The notes under the pieces: model-generated | The model's database searches: none | What the model saw: the letters and a program-made list of their open reading frames with translations, nothing else | What the model was told of the DNA's origin: nothing | From: an uncultured Thermotogae bacterium | Lineage (GTDB): Bacteria; Thermotogota; Thermotogae; Mesoaciditogales; Mesoaciditogaceae | Length of the DNA stretch: 45,855 nucleotides | Direction of reading: 5' to 3' | Assembly (NCBI GenBank): GCA_913056255.1 | Contig: CAJXLN010000012.1 | Coordinates: 1 to 45,855 of the forward strand | Program-made: the position numbers and the translations under genes | In this document: positions 35,411 to 44,372 of the stretch, in pieces | Layout: the number at the start of each line of letters is the position of its first letter | Position numbering within the stretch: position 1 is the stretch's first letter

Positions 35411-35825
35411 AGTAGAACAAAAAGTAGTCGGTGAAATAGAAAAAGGAATTCTGGTATTTCTTGGTGTGGGGAAAAACGATACTCGCAGCGATCTTCTATG
35501 GATAGTGAAAAAGATCCCGAATCTCAGGATATTTGAAGACGAAGATGGAAAGATGAACAGATCTTTGATCGATATCAATGGTAGCATATTAGTTGTTTCT
35601 CAATTCACCCTTTACGGCGATTGCAGACGAGGAAGACGTCCTTCTTTTTCAAATGCCGCTTCTCCCGAAGTCGCAAAAAAAATGTACGAGGAATTTTGCT
35701 CGCTTCTCTCAAAAAATTACCACAACATCAAAGTTTCTCATGGCATTTTTCAGGCAGACATGAAAGTTTCTCTCATCAACGATGGGCCCGTGACTTTGCT
35801 TTTAGACTCTGAGAAGAACTTTTGA
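35370..35825 (+). CDS. dtd: D-aminoacyl-tRNA deacylase
   Basis: 151 aa, normal Dtd length. It removes D-amino acids (and glycine) from tRNA. The diagnostic motifs are both there: [11 protein letters not shown] (Ser-Gln-Phe-Thr-Leu) in the middle and [11 protein letters not shown] (the Gly-cisPro motif) near the C-terminus; the start [15 protein letters not shown] is also typical. GTG 35370 has GGAGG five bases upstream and the gene overlaps the end of rel by 41 bases in another frame. The rel-dtd pairing is common in bacteria. Confidence 0.96.
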   Translation: MRAVVQRVTGARVEVEQKVVGEIEKGILVFLGVGKNDTRSDLLWIVKKIPNLRIFEDEDGKMNRSLIDINGSILVVSQFTLYGDCRRGRRPSFSNAASPEVAKKMYEEFCSLLSKNYHNIKVSHGIFQADMKVSLINDGPVTLLLDSEKNF

Positions 35826-35839
35826 TACGATCAAATTCT

Positions 35840-36778
35840 TCACTGAGGTTTATGGCCGGTGAGCTTTATGAATATTTCTTCCAGCGTTGGCGTATAAGTG
35901 TTAAATGATTTCACAGGGAGATGTTTCTCAGTGATCGTACGAATGATCTCTTCAAGAGTGTCTGAAGAGGTGTAAGATATTTCCAGCAAATCTGAATTTT
36001 TGCTGACTTTTTTCACGTTCTCGAGAACGCCAAAGATCCCTCGCACACTTTCAATTGGCAAATCATATTCCAATTTTAGCGTGATTTTCTTCATCTTGTT
36101 GTCAAAATTGGTTTTGAGCTCTTCCAAGGTACTGATGATCAGTATCTTCCCTGATTTCATTATCGCTATTCTGTCCGCTAAATTTTCAACTTCTTTCATC
36201 AAGTGAGTGGTGAGAATCACGGTAGTTCCTTTATCGTTTATGCGTTTTATAAGATTTCTCACTATCAATGAAGTTTGTGGATCCAGTGCAAGAGTTGGTT
36301 CATCAAAAAGAACGATTTTGGGGTAATGTATGAGAGCACGAATGATGTTTATTCTCTTCTTCATTCCAGAGGAAAATGTATCGATTGTTTTGTTTCTCCA
36401 ACGCCACATTTCCACCAATTTCAACAACTCTTCTGCTCTCTGCATTGCCAAATTTTTAGGCATGTGATACAGTCCGGCAAAGAAGAGAAGATTCTCTAAG
36501 GCTGTGAGTCTTTCGTAGAGAATGACATTCTCAGAAGCCAAACCGATCTGCGCTCTTACAGCCCTTTTCTCATGCGAAAGCTCGTGTCCCATGATACGAA
36601 TTTCACCGGAATTTGGCAGTATGAGGGTTGCAAGCATTTTAATGGTTGTGGATTTTCCGGCTCCGTTTGGACCTATCAATGCAAAACATTCGCCATTTTT
36701 CACGTCAAAAGATATGGAATCAACGGCTGTAACGGACTTAAAACGTTTTGTTAGATTTTTAACCTCTATGGCGTTCAA
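35840..36778 (-). CDS. ABC transporter ATP-binding protein, DrrA/CcmA type
   Basis: 312 aa. Walker A GPNGAGKST is at 36-44, the signature reads SSGMK (136-140), Walker B IVLFDEP at 155-161, and LTTHLMKEVENLADRI holds the H-loop. The extra C-terminal 90 residues (DUF4162-like, ending PTLEEIFIKLTG) fit drug/export-type ATPases of the ABC-2 group. No permease gene lies on either side: it ends the kam operon and faces dtd. The start is TTG 36778, 25 bases after the glycerate kinase. Its partner must be encoded elsewhere. Confidence 0.88.
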   Translation of the reverse strand: MNAIEVKNLTKRFKSVTAVDSISFDVKNGECFALIGPNGAGKSTTIKMLATLILPNSGEIRIMGHELSHEKRAVRAQIGLASENVILYERLTALENLLFFAGLYHMPKNLAMQRAEELLKLVEMWRWRNKTIDTFSSGMKKRINIIRALIHYPKIVLFDEPTLALDPQTSLIVRNLIKRINDKGTTVILTTHLMKEVENLADRIAIMKSGKILIISTLEELKTNFDNKMKKITLKLEYDLPIESVRGIFGVLENVKKVSKNSDLLEISYTSSDTLEEIIRTITEKHLPVKSFNTYTPTLEEIFIKLTGHKPQ

Positions 36779-36803
36779 TATTCATCCTCTCCATTTTTTA
36801 ATC

Positions 36804-38048
36804 CTAAGAAATCAGTGCTACATGAACATCCATAACATTTGTACCCGTGAAACCGGTAACTATTAAATCATCAAGCCTTTCAAAAAAATGAAAAGAGTCG
36901 TTTTCATTCAAGAATTGTCGGTAATCCATTCCCACATTCTGAGCACGTTCCATACTCGTTCCATCTGCAATCGCACCGGCAGCGGAAGAATGTCCGTCTA
37001 TTCCGTCCGTACCGAAGGATACAAACAAGATCTTCTTCTTTGCTATTATCGGAACGATAGAAAGAGCCATTTCTTGATTCCTGCCACCCATACCGTTCCC
37101 TTTAACGGTAACAGTCGTTTCTCCTCCACTTATAACGGCAATTGGAGGAGTGAACTCCGTATGCCTGGACTCGATTTCTTTGTATATGCCTCCAAGAGCT
37201 TTTGCAACTTCTCGTGATTCACCTTGAATGGCTGAGCCAAGGTACAGAGTTCTGTAACCTTCATAACTCATAAAATCTCTTGCGGCCGTACAGGCATCTC
37301 GGTTCGACGCGACAATCACATGTTCGACAGGCTTTCTGGATTGAATGTTTTCATCACTTTTTATGGCATTTTTAACGGTTAATGAAATTCCAATACCGTA
37401 TTTTTCAAAGATTTTAAAAGCATCCTCCGGGTGTACGTCCTGATAAAAAGTCGGTCCAGAAGCTATCGTTTTCAGATCGTCTCCAACTACGTCGGACATG
37501 ACAAAAGAGATCATGGAAGCACGCGTAAAATTGGGAAGTTTTCCCCCTTTCACGAAAGAGAGAGCTTTTCTCACAACATTCAGTTCGTCAATACTTGCAC
37601 CAGATTCCATGAGAGATTTGGTGATATTCCGCAACGTCTCAAGCTCCACCTTTGGGTACTCGAAAAGTGCAGATCCTCCACCGGATATCATAACGAGCAC
37701 AAGATCGTCTTCTCTTGCCTTTCTGAGAATTTCAATCGCACGCTCAGCAGCCTCAAGGCTCTTTTCATTTGGAAAAGGATGTCCTCCCTGTATGTACTCG
37801 ATGGTGGGATTTTTGTTCTCGCTCACATCCTCGTTCGTTACAACGACTCCTCTTTCAATATCAAAAGAGTCAATGGTGGCCTTGGCCATTTTTAAACTTG
37901 ACTTTCCAAAGGCCACCATGTAAACCTTTCTATAAGGTCTTTTAACGTCTTTGAGTTTCTCAAGCGTCTTCTCGTACGGATCTATTGATTTAAGAACATG
38001 AGAAACGAGCCTTTGTACAAGTTCTCGACTTTTATCAACAGAGATCAT
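36804..38048 (-). CDS. Glycerate 2-kinase, type II (GckA/MOFRL family)
   Basis: 414 aa, usual length. It phosphorylates D-glycerate to 2-phosphoglycerate with ATP. Characteristic stretches are MISGGGSALFEYP near residue 118, IASNRDA, VKGNGMGGRNQEMALSI, and FGTDGIDGHSSAAGAIADG in the MOFRL domain, ending with GTNVMDVHVALI. It is 19 bases after the alcohol dehydrogenase gene and 25 before the ABC ATPase. Thermotoga maritima has a characterised enzyme of this family, as I recall. Confidence 0.92.
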   Translation of the reverse strand: MISVDKSRELVQRLVSHVLKSIDPYEKTLEKLKDVKRPYRKVYMVAFGKSSLKMAKATIDSFDIERGVVVTNEDVSENKNPTIEYIQGGHPFPNEKSLEAAERAIEILRKAREDDLVLVMISGGGSALFEYPKVELETLRNITKSLMESGASIDELNVVRKALSFVKGGKLPNFTRASMISFVMSDVVGDDLKTIASGPTFYQDVHPEDAFKIFEKYGIGISLTVKNAIKSDENIQSRKPVEHVIVASNRDACTAARDFMSYEGYRTLYLGSAIQGESREVAKALGGIYKEIESRHTEFTPPIAVISGGETTVTVKGNGMGGRNQEMALSIVPIIAKKKILFVSFGTDGIDGHSSAAGAIADGTSMERAQNVGMDYRQFLNENDSFHFFERLDDLIVTGFTGTNVMDVHVALIS

Positions 38049-38067
38049 TACCGCATCCTTATCCTTT

Positions 38068-39228
38068 TCAAAGGCAGAATTTCAGTATTTCTTTCACGTC
38101 TGAGCGTTGAAGTTTTTTGAGTTTTCCAAATGGAGCTCTTGCGGCGGCATTTTCAACTATCTTGTCGATGTCCTCTGCTGAAATATTTACATCGGATAAT
38201 GAAACTGGAAGTCCTATACTTTTGTACCAATCTTTCAAACGCTCTATACCCATTGTCGCGGCCTTTTCACGATCGGATTCATCGATGCCAAAAACTCTGT
38301 TGGCAAATCTTGCGAACTTTTTGACATCTTCTCTGTGAACGTACTTCATCCACGCTGGCATGACTATTGCAAGTCCGGATCCGTGTGCTATGTCGTAAAG
38401 CGCACTCAAAGAATGTTCTATCGCGTGGCTTGACCAATCTCCCCCACTTCTTCCAGTACCGTTTATTCCATTGAGTGCAAGTGTCGCGCTCCAAACCAGG
38501 TTGGCTCGAGCGTCGTAATCGGTTGGATTTTTCATGAGAATGTTTGTGGAGTCCATGACCGTTCTGACGATCCCTTCCGAAAGCTCATCCAGGATCTGGA
38601 CATTTTGAGTCCCATCGAAGTAGAGTTCTAAAACGTGTGATATGGCATCGGCGGCTCCGTTCGCAGTTTGAATCGGAGGAAGTGAAAACTGTACAGTTGG
38701 ATCGAGCACGGAAACTCTTGGATAACTCTTAACAGACCAAAAAGAGTATTTCTGCTTTGTTTCCTCATTGGTGATGACTGCCCCACCGTTCATTTCCGAT
38801 CCCGTTGCGGATATCGTTAGAACGACGTAAATTGGCAAAGACTCCTCCGCTTTGTACTTACCCCTAAAGGCATCCCAAATATCTCCATCGTAATAAAACC
38901 CAGCCGCGATCGTTTTTGAGCTGTCTATCGTGCTCCCACCACCGATGGCAATTATTCCATCCACTTGTTCCTTTCTTGCCAGATTTATGCCCTCGTGAAC
39001 CTTGCTTAAAACGGGATTGGGTTTAACGTCCGGAAGCTCCACAAATTCGACATTGTAAGATTTCAGAGAATCTACAACCTGATCGTAAACGCCATTTCTT
39101 TTTATGCTTCCTCTACCATACACCAACAAAACCTTTTTAGATGTTTTGCTTACCTCTTCACCGAGTGTAGATATCTTTCCTTTGCCAAATACGATCTTCG
39201 TTGGATTATGAAAGATGAAATCTTTCAT
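38068..39228 (-). CDS. Iron-containing alcohol dehydrogenase (butanol dehydrogenase-like)
   Basis: 386 aa from ATG 39228, chosen because GGAGG is eight bases upstream; the open frame extends to GTG 39237. It is a group III alcohol dehydrogenase with NAD(P) binding at AIGGGSTIDSSKTIAAG (about 94-110) and metal ligands D194, H198, H268 and H282 (NGAADAISHVLE and SHAIEHSLSALYDIAHGSG). The family reduces aldehydes to alcohols or the reverse, and the YLELYFDGTQNV region fits BdhA/YqhD-type enzymes. The actual substrate is not visible. It lies 20 bases after the GGDEF gene. Confidence 0.9.
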   Translation of the reverse strand: MKDFIFHNPTKIVFGKGKISTLGEEVSKTSKKVLLVYGRGSIKRNGVYDQVVDSLKSYNVEFVELPDVKPNPVLSKVHEGINLARKEQVDGIIAIGGGSTIDSSKTIAAGFYYDGDIWDAFRGKYKAEESLPIYVVLTISATGSEMNGGAVITNEETKQKYSFWSVKSYPRVSVLDPTVQFSLPPIQTANGAADAISHVLELYFDGTQNVQILDELSEGIVRTVMDSTNILMKNPTDYDARANLVWSATLALNGINGTGRSGGDWSSHAIEHSLSALYDIAHGSGLAIVMPAWMKYVHREDVKKFARFANRVFGIDESDREKAATMGIERLKDWYKSIGLPVSLSDVNISAEDIDKIVENAAARAPFGKLKKLQRSDVKEILKFCL

Positions 39229-39248
39229 ACTGCTCACCTCCTGTAAAA

Positions 39249-40997
39249 TTAGGAATTTCCGTATTCTTCAATCCTTTTGTCCAATTGAGCCATCAGGCTT
39301 TCAATGTTCTCACCATCTGACGGATAAGACGCAATGGCGTACTTGATCTCAACATCGTATTTGAATGTCATGATCTTTGAGATGATGGATGTCCATTTTT
39401 TTTCGGCATCTGACTTTTTCATTCCCACTAAACAGAGTATGAATTCATCCTCTCCGAATCTACACGCTATATCCGTGATCCTTGAATTCACCGTGATCGC
39501 TTTCGCTATGAATTTCAAGAGCGTATCCCCTTCAAGTTGGCCGTGTTTATCGTTGAATCCTTTCAAATTCTTGACGTCCATCATGATCAAGGATATGAAA
39601 TCATTCTCCCTTTTAGCTCGTGCGATCTCACGAATCGCGAGTTCTTCGAATTCCTGGCGCGTGAACAATCCAGTCAAAGAATCGTATCGCTTGGACAAAT
39701 CACTTTTTTCTACCAATTCGTGCATGGATATGAAAGATGTCAGATAATGGAACAACATTTTTATCATTTCTCGTAGTCTGTCGTTCATCGTGAATTTATC
39801 GAATTTAACAACGAATTTGACCTTTTCCGAATCCGTTTTCAAATCAACACTCATGGTACTGTCAAGTGACCGATCAAAATTGAATTCGTTGATCGTTCCA
39901 AGGTATATAGCGATATCTCTGTATTTCATCCCCAATCCATTTATAGTTCTTGAAAAGTCCAGCATTCGCCTGAACGCGATTTTCAAAGCATTTTTGAGAT
40001 CCTTTCTCTTGGCTCTGACATCGTTGAAGAGCATTGAGAATTCCACGAGTAAATGACTGACCTCGGTGAGTTCTGAATTCATTTCACTCAGCTCTTCAAC
40101 GAGATTGCTGTACTCTCGAGATCTCTTTTCAGCTTTATCAACAAGCATATTATACCTTTCAACAGTGGGATTTATTTCTTCTCCTGTCAATTCGTATCTT
40201 TTAAAATTATCGAGTTCCCTGATGAATCTTGAGAATTCAAAGAGAGAATTGATCTTCTTTCCATAAATCCTGTGAAATAAGCCATAAAAGGTTAGGGAAA
40301 TCGCGTAGAGCACGAAAAAATATACGAGTTGAATTTTTAAGATCGAAAACAACAACGGAAAGAAAGGTTTCTCCAGGACAAGACTGTATCCACCGAAATT
40401 TACCTTTTTCACGTTTACAATAATTCCGTTTTTTACGAATGGATGAAGGGTTTTGTGCGCGATTAGGGCAGAAAAATTATGCCACACTGGAGTTCCCATC
40501 AGACTCACTCCAAGCCCTGTGTCATCAACCAGAAAAGCCTTAAAATCTCCAGATTCCTTCAATTTAAATGGAGAGATCTTTGCGATCGCTATGTGATTTC
40601 CATCTTTTGTCAGGGAAGCGATCGTGATCAGTGGAAAACCGCCTTTCTCACTCAAAAGTGATATGTACTTTCCTTTTAACGAAACGAATTTGTAGAGATC
40701 TGAATATTTGTAACTTGCCCTGGAACCAAGATCTCCATAAGAAGATATGACATTTCCTCTCAAGTCTATCAAAGCAATCGCCTTTATCCGCTTTGTAAGA
40801 GAGGAAGAATAAGGCGTAAGGCGAAACGATGAAAGTGTGCTAAAAAGGTTTTCGAAATTGATTGATAAGCCTTTTGTTATCGAACTTTGATAGCTGTTCA
40901 GAGCTCTGATATGATCTTCGTAATTCAAATAAGTTTCTGCACATCCCAACAACAAGAAAACCGTTAAAACTATTAACAGCGTAATTTTTGGTTTCAT
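39249..40997 (-). CDS. Membrane-bound GGDEF-domain protein with extracytoplasmic sensor region
   Basis: 582 aa. Residues 1-19 form a hydrophobic N-terminus ending in LLLGC, which reads as a lipoprotein signal (C19). A region of about 190 residues then faces outside, followed by a second membrane segment (about 218-245). A helical linker with coiled-coil character (EELSEMNSELTEVSHLLVEF) follows, and the GGDEF domain at about 438-582 begins with YDSLTGLFTRQEFEEL. The signature is RFGEDEF (513-519), i.e. GEDEF in place of GGDEF, and the metal-site motif reads DVKNLKGFND. It may make c-di-GMP or be a degenerate binder. It overlaps the upstream sensor gene by ATGA. Confidence 0.88.
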   Translation of the reverse strand: MKPKITLLIVLTVFLLLGCAETYLNYEDHIRALNSYQSSITKGLSINFENLFSTLSSFRLTPYSSSLTKRIKAIALIDLRGNVISSYGDLGSRASYKYSDLYKFVSLKGKYISLLSEKGGFPLITIASLTKDGNHIAIAKISPFKLKESGDFKAFLVDDTGLGVSLMGTPVWHNFSALIAHKTLHPFVKNGIIVNVKKVNFGGYSLVLEKPFFPLLFSILKIQLVYFFVLYAISLTFYGLFHRIYGKKINSLFEFSRFIRELDNFKRYELTGEEINPTVERYNMLVDKAEKRSREYSNLVEELSEMNSELTEVSHLLVEFSMLFNDVRAKRKDLKNALKIAFRRMLDFSRTINGLGMKYRDIAIYLGTINEFNFDRSLDSTMSVDLKTDSEKVKFVVKFDKFTMNDRLREMIKMLFHYLTSFISMHELVEKSDLSKRYDSLTGLFTRQEFEELAIREIARAKRENDFISLIMMDVKNLKGFNDKHGQLEGDTLLKFIAKAITVNSRITDIACRFGEDEFILCLVGMKKSDAEKKWTSIISKIMTFKYDVEIKYAIASYPSDGENIESLMAQLDKRIEEYGNS

Positions 40998-42040
40998 CTT
41001 TCTTCTCCAAATGTCCAGACGAGTTTTAAGTTCAAAGGTGATACTTCATAAAAATACACAGGCGAATTCACACTTTTACCTTTAAAAGAGAAAGTTCCCC
41101 TTTCTCCAAAGAAAATATGATTTTCGAGATATTTGTGAACTCGATCTGGAGAAACTTTATTTTTGGCGAGATCGTAAGCCACGATCACCGCATCATGGGC
41201 CAGGATGGATGGCGACGTAACTTGAAGATCCATATCAGCCATATCGTTCTTGAATGTTGAAGATACGGTGTGCAAATTGACAAATCCGACCGTTATCATT
41301 CCATCCGAAACTTCGATATTTCTCATCAAAGTATTCCCTCTAAAACTCCAATCACTTCCTATAAATGGAATCTTCCCAAATTTTGATTCCATTTCTCTCA
41401 TGACATTCACCGCCTCTTCTGCTGAGGTGATCAGCACGAAGGCATTCGGAGCCTTCTGAATAGAAGAGAGCCTGGATATTGGAAGTATTTTCGTTTCAAC
41501 ATCCTTATCTTTCAGATTTTTAACGATCTCACTTGAAAGATAGTCGACGTATTTTGCATTTGAGTTGCTCTTGACGATCGCAATTGTTTTATAACCTTTA
41601 TGCTCTATATATGCCGCTATTGCCTGAGCTTGAATATCATCTGTTGGTGAGATCGTGTACACATACTTGGAATCGTTCACGACTTGAAGATTTGTAATCT
41701 GAGACTCCACTAAAATTGAGCGACTTTTGGACAGCAGATCCTCAATTTCCGCAACCTCCGAAGAAGTATCAAGCCCTGCAAAGTACCTGATGCCACTTTT
41801 CACAGCGCGATTCAGCGCATCTCTGATATCTCCGTCGGCATAATCGACATTCACAAAATCAACATCGTTTGGCAAATTCTTCAACGCGAGAAAAACACCT
41901 GCACGTTCATCAGGATAATTTTCCGTTGTCGAAATCAAGATGCCAACAGTTGGCTTCTTTTTGAACACTTCAAATCGCAAAATCAATCCTCCGGCGATCG
42001 CCACCGCGATGATCACTAAAATCAGTAATTTTTTTCTCAT
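40994..42040 (-). CDS. Membrane-anchored periplasmic-binding-protein-like (Peripla_BP_6) sensor
   Basis: 348 aa. One N-terminal membrane helix (about 4-22) with no clear cleavage site, so the domain is probably tethered to the membrane on the outside. Residues 30-345 resemble the type I periplasmic-binding fold of Leu/Ile/Val and other amino-acid receptors: VGILISTTENYPDERAGVFLAL, a VYTISPTDDIQAQAIAAYI stretch, KTIAIVKSNSNAKYVDYL, FIGSDWSFRGNTLM and SPSILAHDAVIVAYDL. No transporter genes accompany it. It is joined by four-base overlaps to kamE and the GGDEF gene, which suggests a sensory role for an amino acid; the ligand is unknown. Confidence 0.82.
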   Translation of the reverse strand: MRKKLLILVIIAVAIAGGLILRFEVFKKKPTVGILISTTENYPDERAGVFLALKNLPNDVDFVNVDYADGDIRDALNRAVKSGIRYFAGLDTSSEVAEIEDLLSKSRSILVESQITNLQVVNDSKYVYTISPTDDIQAQAIAAYIEHKGYKTIAIVKSNSNAKYVDYLSSEIVKNLKDKDVETKILPISRLSSIQKAPNAFVLITSAEEAVNVMREMESKFGKIPFIGSDWSFRGNTLMRNIEVSDGMITVGFVNLHTVSSTFKNDMADMDLQVTSPSILAHDAVIVAYDLAKNKVSPDRVHKYLENHIFFGERGTFSFKGKSVNSPVYFYEVSPLNLKLVWTFGEER

Positions 42041-42789
42041 AACAATTTCTTTGCTACTTCTGATGCTATGTACGATGCCACATCGGATGGCATTGTTCCA
42101 GCTCCAAATCCGGCATCGTATCCGAGTTCAACGGCAAGCTCATGCGTAATTCGTGGTCCTCCTGCGATCAACAAAACTCTATCTCTTAATCCTTCTGCCT
42201 CCAGGACATCTACAAGTTCTGTAAGATGCTTTATATGAATATTTCTCTGCGTAACCACTTGAGAAACGAGCACAACATTTGCATTGACCTCTCTTACCTT
42301 TTTTGCCAATTCAGTTGGAGCTATTTGACTTCCAAGATTGTAAACTTCGAACATCCTGTATCGCTCCAAACCAGAATCTCCATGAAAACCCTTCATGTTA
42401 AGAATGGAATCCAATCCAACAGTGTGCGCATCCGTGCCTATCGTAGCCCCAACAACGATTATGGGATGTCCAATGTTTGTGGATATGTACTCATCTACTT
42501 GTTCCATGTTCATTTTAGGCGATTCAACGCCAATGGCCTTTATCGAATTGTAATCAACGAATTTCTCAGTTTTACCGTAGACGATGAAAAACGTGAAATC
42601 ATCACTCAAGTCCTCGGAAAATACGATCTGCACTTCGGAAAATCCCATTGAGTTCACAAGTTGTCTCGCCGCTTCTCTGGCACGCGGACCATTTGACACG
42701 GGAAGTGTGAAGGAAAGCTGAACTGCGCCATCGTCCATCTGATCTCCGTACGGTTTAATGCGGGAAAGATCGACCTTTTTCACATTCAT
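42037..42789 (-). CDS. kamE: Lysine 5,6-aminomutase beta subunit (B12-binding)
   Basis: 250 aa. The cobalamin-binding Rossmann domain (residues about 105-250) carries the D-x-H-x-x-G motif as D120-A-H122-T-V-G125. K133, 11 residues after H122, corresponds to the PLP-binding lysine of the Clostridium sticklandii beta subunit (H133/K144, same spacing). Further typical stretches are LVSQVVTQRNIHIKHLTEL and AGGPRITHELAVELGYDAGFGAGT. With KamD it moves the terminal amino group of D-lysine or L-beta-lysine. It overlaps kamD and the sensor gene by ATGA at both ends. Confidence 0.94.
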   Translation of the reverse strand: MNVKKVDLSRIKPYGDQMDDGAVQLSFTLPVSNGPRAREAARQLVNSMGFSEVQIVFSEDLSDDFTFFIVYGKTEKFVDYNSIKAIGVESPKMNMEQVDEYISTNIGHPIIVVGATIGTDAHTVGLDSILNMKGFHGDSGLERYRMFEVYNLGSQIAPTELAKKVREVNANVVLVSQVVTQRNIHIKHLTELVDVLEAEGLRDRVLLIAGGPRITHELAVELGYDAGFGAGTMPSDVASYIASEVAKKLL

Positions 42790-44372
42790 ACGCTCTCACC
42801 TCTGAGTTCCTCTATTATAGCTTCAAGTATAGGGTTGTAGTAGTCTTCTCCTTTGGTGAAGACTCCATCCCCACCTTTACCTTCATCGCGTTTTCTCGAA
42901 ATGTCTCCAAATGTTCCCTCTTCTATTGCCGAAATGAGACCCACTGCTTTTACATGTTCTAAAAGCTTCACCGCGTTCTCAAGCACTTCATTTGCCCTTT
43001 TCTGAATGAAACCATCACTTTTGAAAACTATCTCATTGCCTATGTCTTTTGCATTGTTGAAGACGTATTTCGCATTTGAAATGGCCAAATATCTGTCTTG
43101 AAGGAAGGGCGTATGTATCGCTTCGGTGAGCATCCCGAGCAACTGAATGGATTGCCCTGTCATGATCGACACAAGATTGTAAAGACTGTTCATAGCGTAA
43201 CCTTTGAAAATATTTCCAGTCATGTGACGAGTTGGTGGCATGTACTTTGGAGTGGCCTGCGGGAAAAGTTCGCGCGTCAGCATGGCGTGCGCTATTTCAT
43301 ACAAAAGGCCATTTGTAACATCCGGGTCTATTTCGAACGCGTGACCTATTCCCATGTATTCAGGCTTCATGTAACTCTTCAAGGCAAATTGTTCGTTTAT
43401 GAGCTGAGAAGTAGTCACAGTGTGCGCACGATCGATGGGATCGGATGTCTTTATGTAGTTATCCTCTCCTGTGTTTATGGTGATGTGAGAATAAGCAGAT
43501 ATGAGTCTCGAAGTGTACTGATCCACGAATGTTCTGATCATGTTTATATTTCTGAAGAGTATTCCGTACATGGAATCATTTAAAAGAAAATCAAGACCCT
43601 CAAGTGCTCCCATAGCGGTGATTTCCGGCATGCAAAGTCCTGAGGCGTAATTGGTAAGACGCACGTACCTTCCAACTTCTTGTTGCACTTCGTCAAGAGC
43701 TGCGCGCATGATCTTGAAATTTTCTTGCGTGGCATAAGTTCCACCGTACCCTTCCGTTGTAGCGCCGTAAGGCACGTAATCCAACAAAGACTGAGCGGTG
43801 GATCTTATCACTGCCACTATATCTGCGCCCTCTTTTACGGCCGCACGTGCCTGAACGACATCTTCGTAGATATTTCCAGTCGCCACTATAACGTACAGAT
43901 ACGGTTGTGGTGGATCTCCCAATTCTTCAAGCATTCTGTCGCGCGTTTCTCGAATTTCAGTGATATGTTCGATCGCCGATTTTGTCATTTCATCGATCTT
44001 TTCCGCCACGAGTCCCTCATTTTGCGGAGGAAGATCCATCAACGAAAATTCACGCCTACCAACGGCCTCAGCCAATTCTTGAGGCATCATCGATTTTGCA
44101 ATACACCCATTCGCTATCCAATATGCCACACCACGATCGAGACCTCCACCGTTTTTCACATCGTCAACGATAACGTTTGGAAGTGGTACATCTTCTGCGT
44201 CGATTCCATCAATTCCGTAAAGTCTTACAACAGTTCTTTCAACTGAGGTGGTACTCTTAACGTCTATAAATCTTTGAACATCATCCGTAACGTCCTTTGC
44301 GAGTTTTCTCGCTTCCCTCACCAAATTTTCATCAAGATCCAAATGTGGTATTCTCTTGTTCAAAAGATTCAA
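42786..44372 (-). CDS. kamD: Lysine 5,6-aminomutase alpha subunit
   Basis: 528 aa, the usual KamD length and far from the about 740 aa of ornithine 4,5-aminomutase OraE. The TIM-barrel substrate/PLP subunit is recognisable by VRLYGIDGIDAEDVPLPN, RSTAQSLLDYVPYGATTEGYGGTYATQENF, SGLCMPEITAMGALEGLDFLLNDSMYG, TINTGEDNYIKT and PTRHMTGNIFKGY. It acts in anaerobic lysine or beta-lysine degradation, yet the other genes of that pathway (kdd, kce, kal) are not in this window. The first TTG (44372) is one base from GGAGG, so TTG 44363 is a good alternative; either overlaps the end of hisS. Confidence 0.94.
   Translation of the reverse strand: MNLLNKRIPHLDLDENLVREARKLAKDVTDDVQRFIDVKSTTSVERTVVRLYGIDGIDAEDVPLPNVIVDDVKNGGGLDRGVAYWIANGCIAKSMMPQELAEAVGRREFSLMDLPPQNEGLVAEKIDEMTKSAIEHITEIRETRDRMLEELGDPPQPYLYVIVATGNIYEDVVQARAAVKEGADIVAVIRSTAQSLLDYVPYGATTEGYGGTYATQENFKIMRAALDEVQQEVGRYVRLTNYASGLCMPEITAMGALEGLDFLLNDSMYGILFRNINMIRTFVDQYTSRLISAYSHITINTGEDNYIKTSDPIDRAHTVTTSQLINEQFALKSYMKPEYMGIGHAFEIDPDVTNGLLYEIAHAMLTRELFPQATPKYMPPTRHMTGNIFKGYAMNSLYNLVSIMTGQSIQLLGMLTEAIHTPFLQDRYLAISNAKYVFNNAKDIGNEIVFKSDGFIQKRANEVLENAVKLLEHVKAVGLISAIEEGTFGDISRKRDEGKGGDGVFTKGEDYYNPILEAIIEELRGESV

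Noticed and set aside
42037-44372. D-ornithine 4,5-aminomutase (OraS/OraE)
   Set aside because: Subunit sizes (528 and 250 aa) and the placing of the B12 motif in the small subunit match lysine 5,6-aminomutase; OraE is about 740 aa with the B12 domain and OraS about 120 aa.
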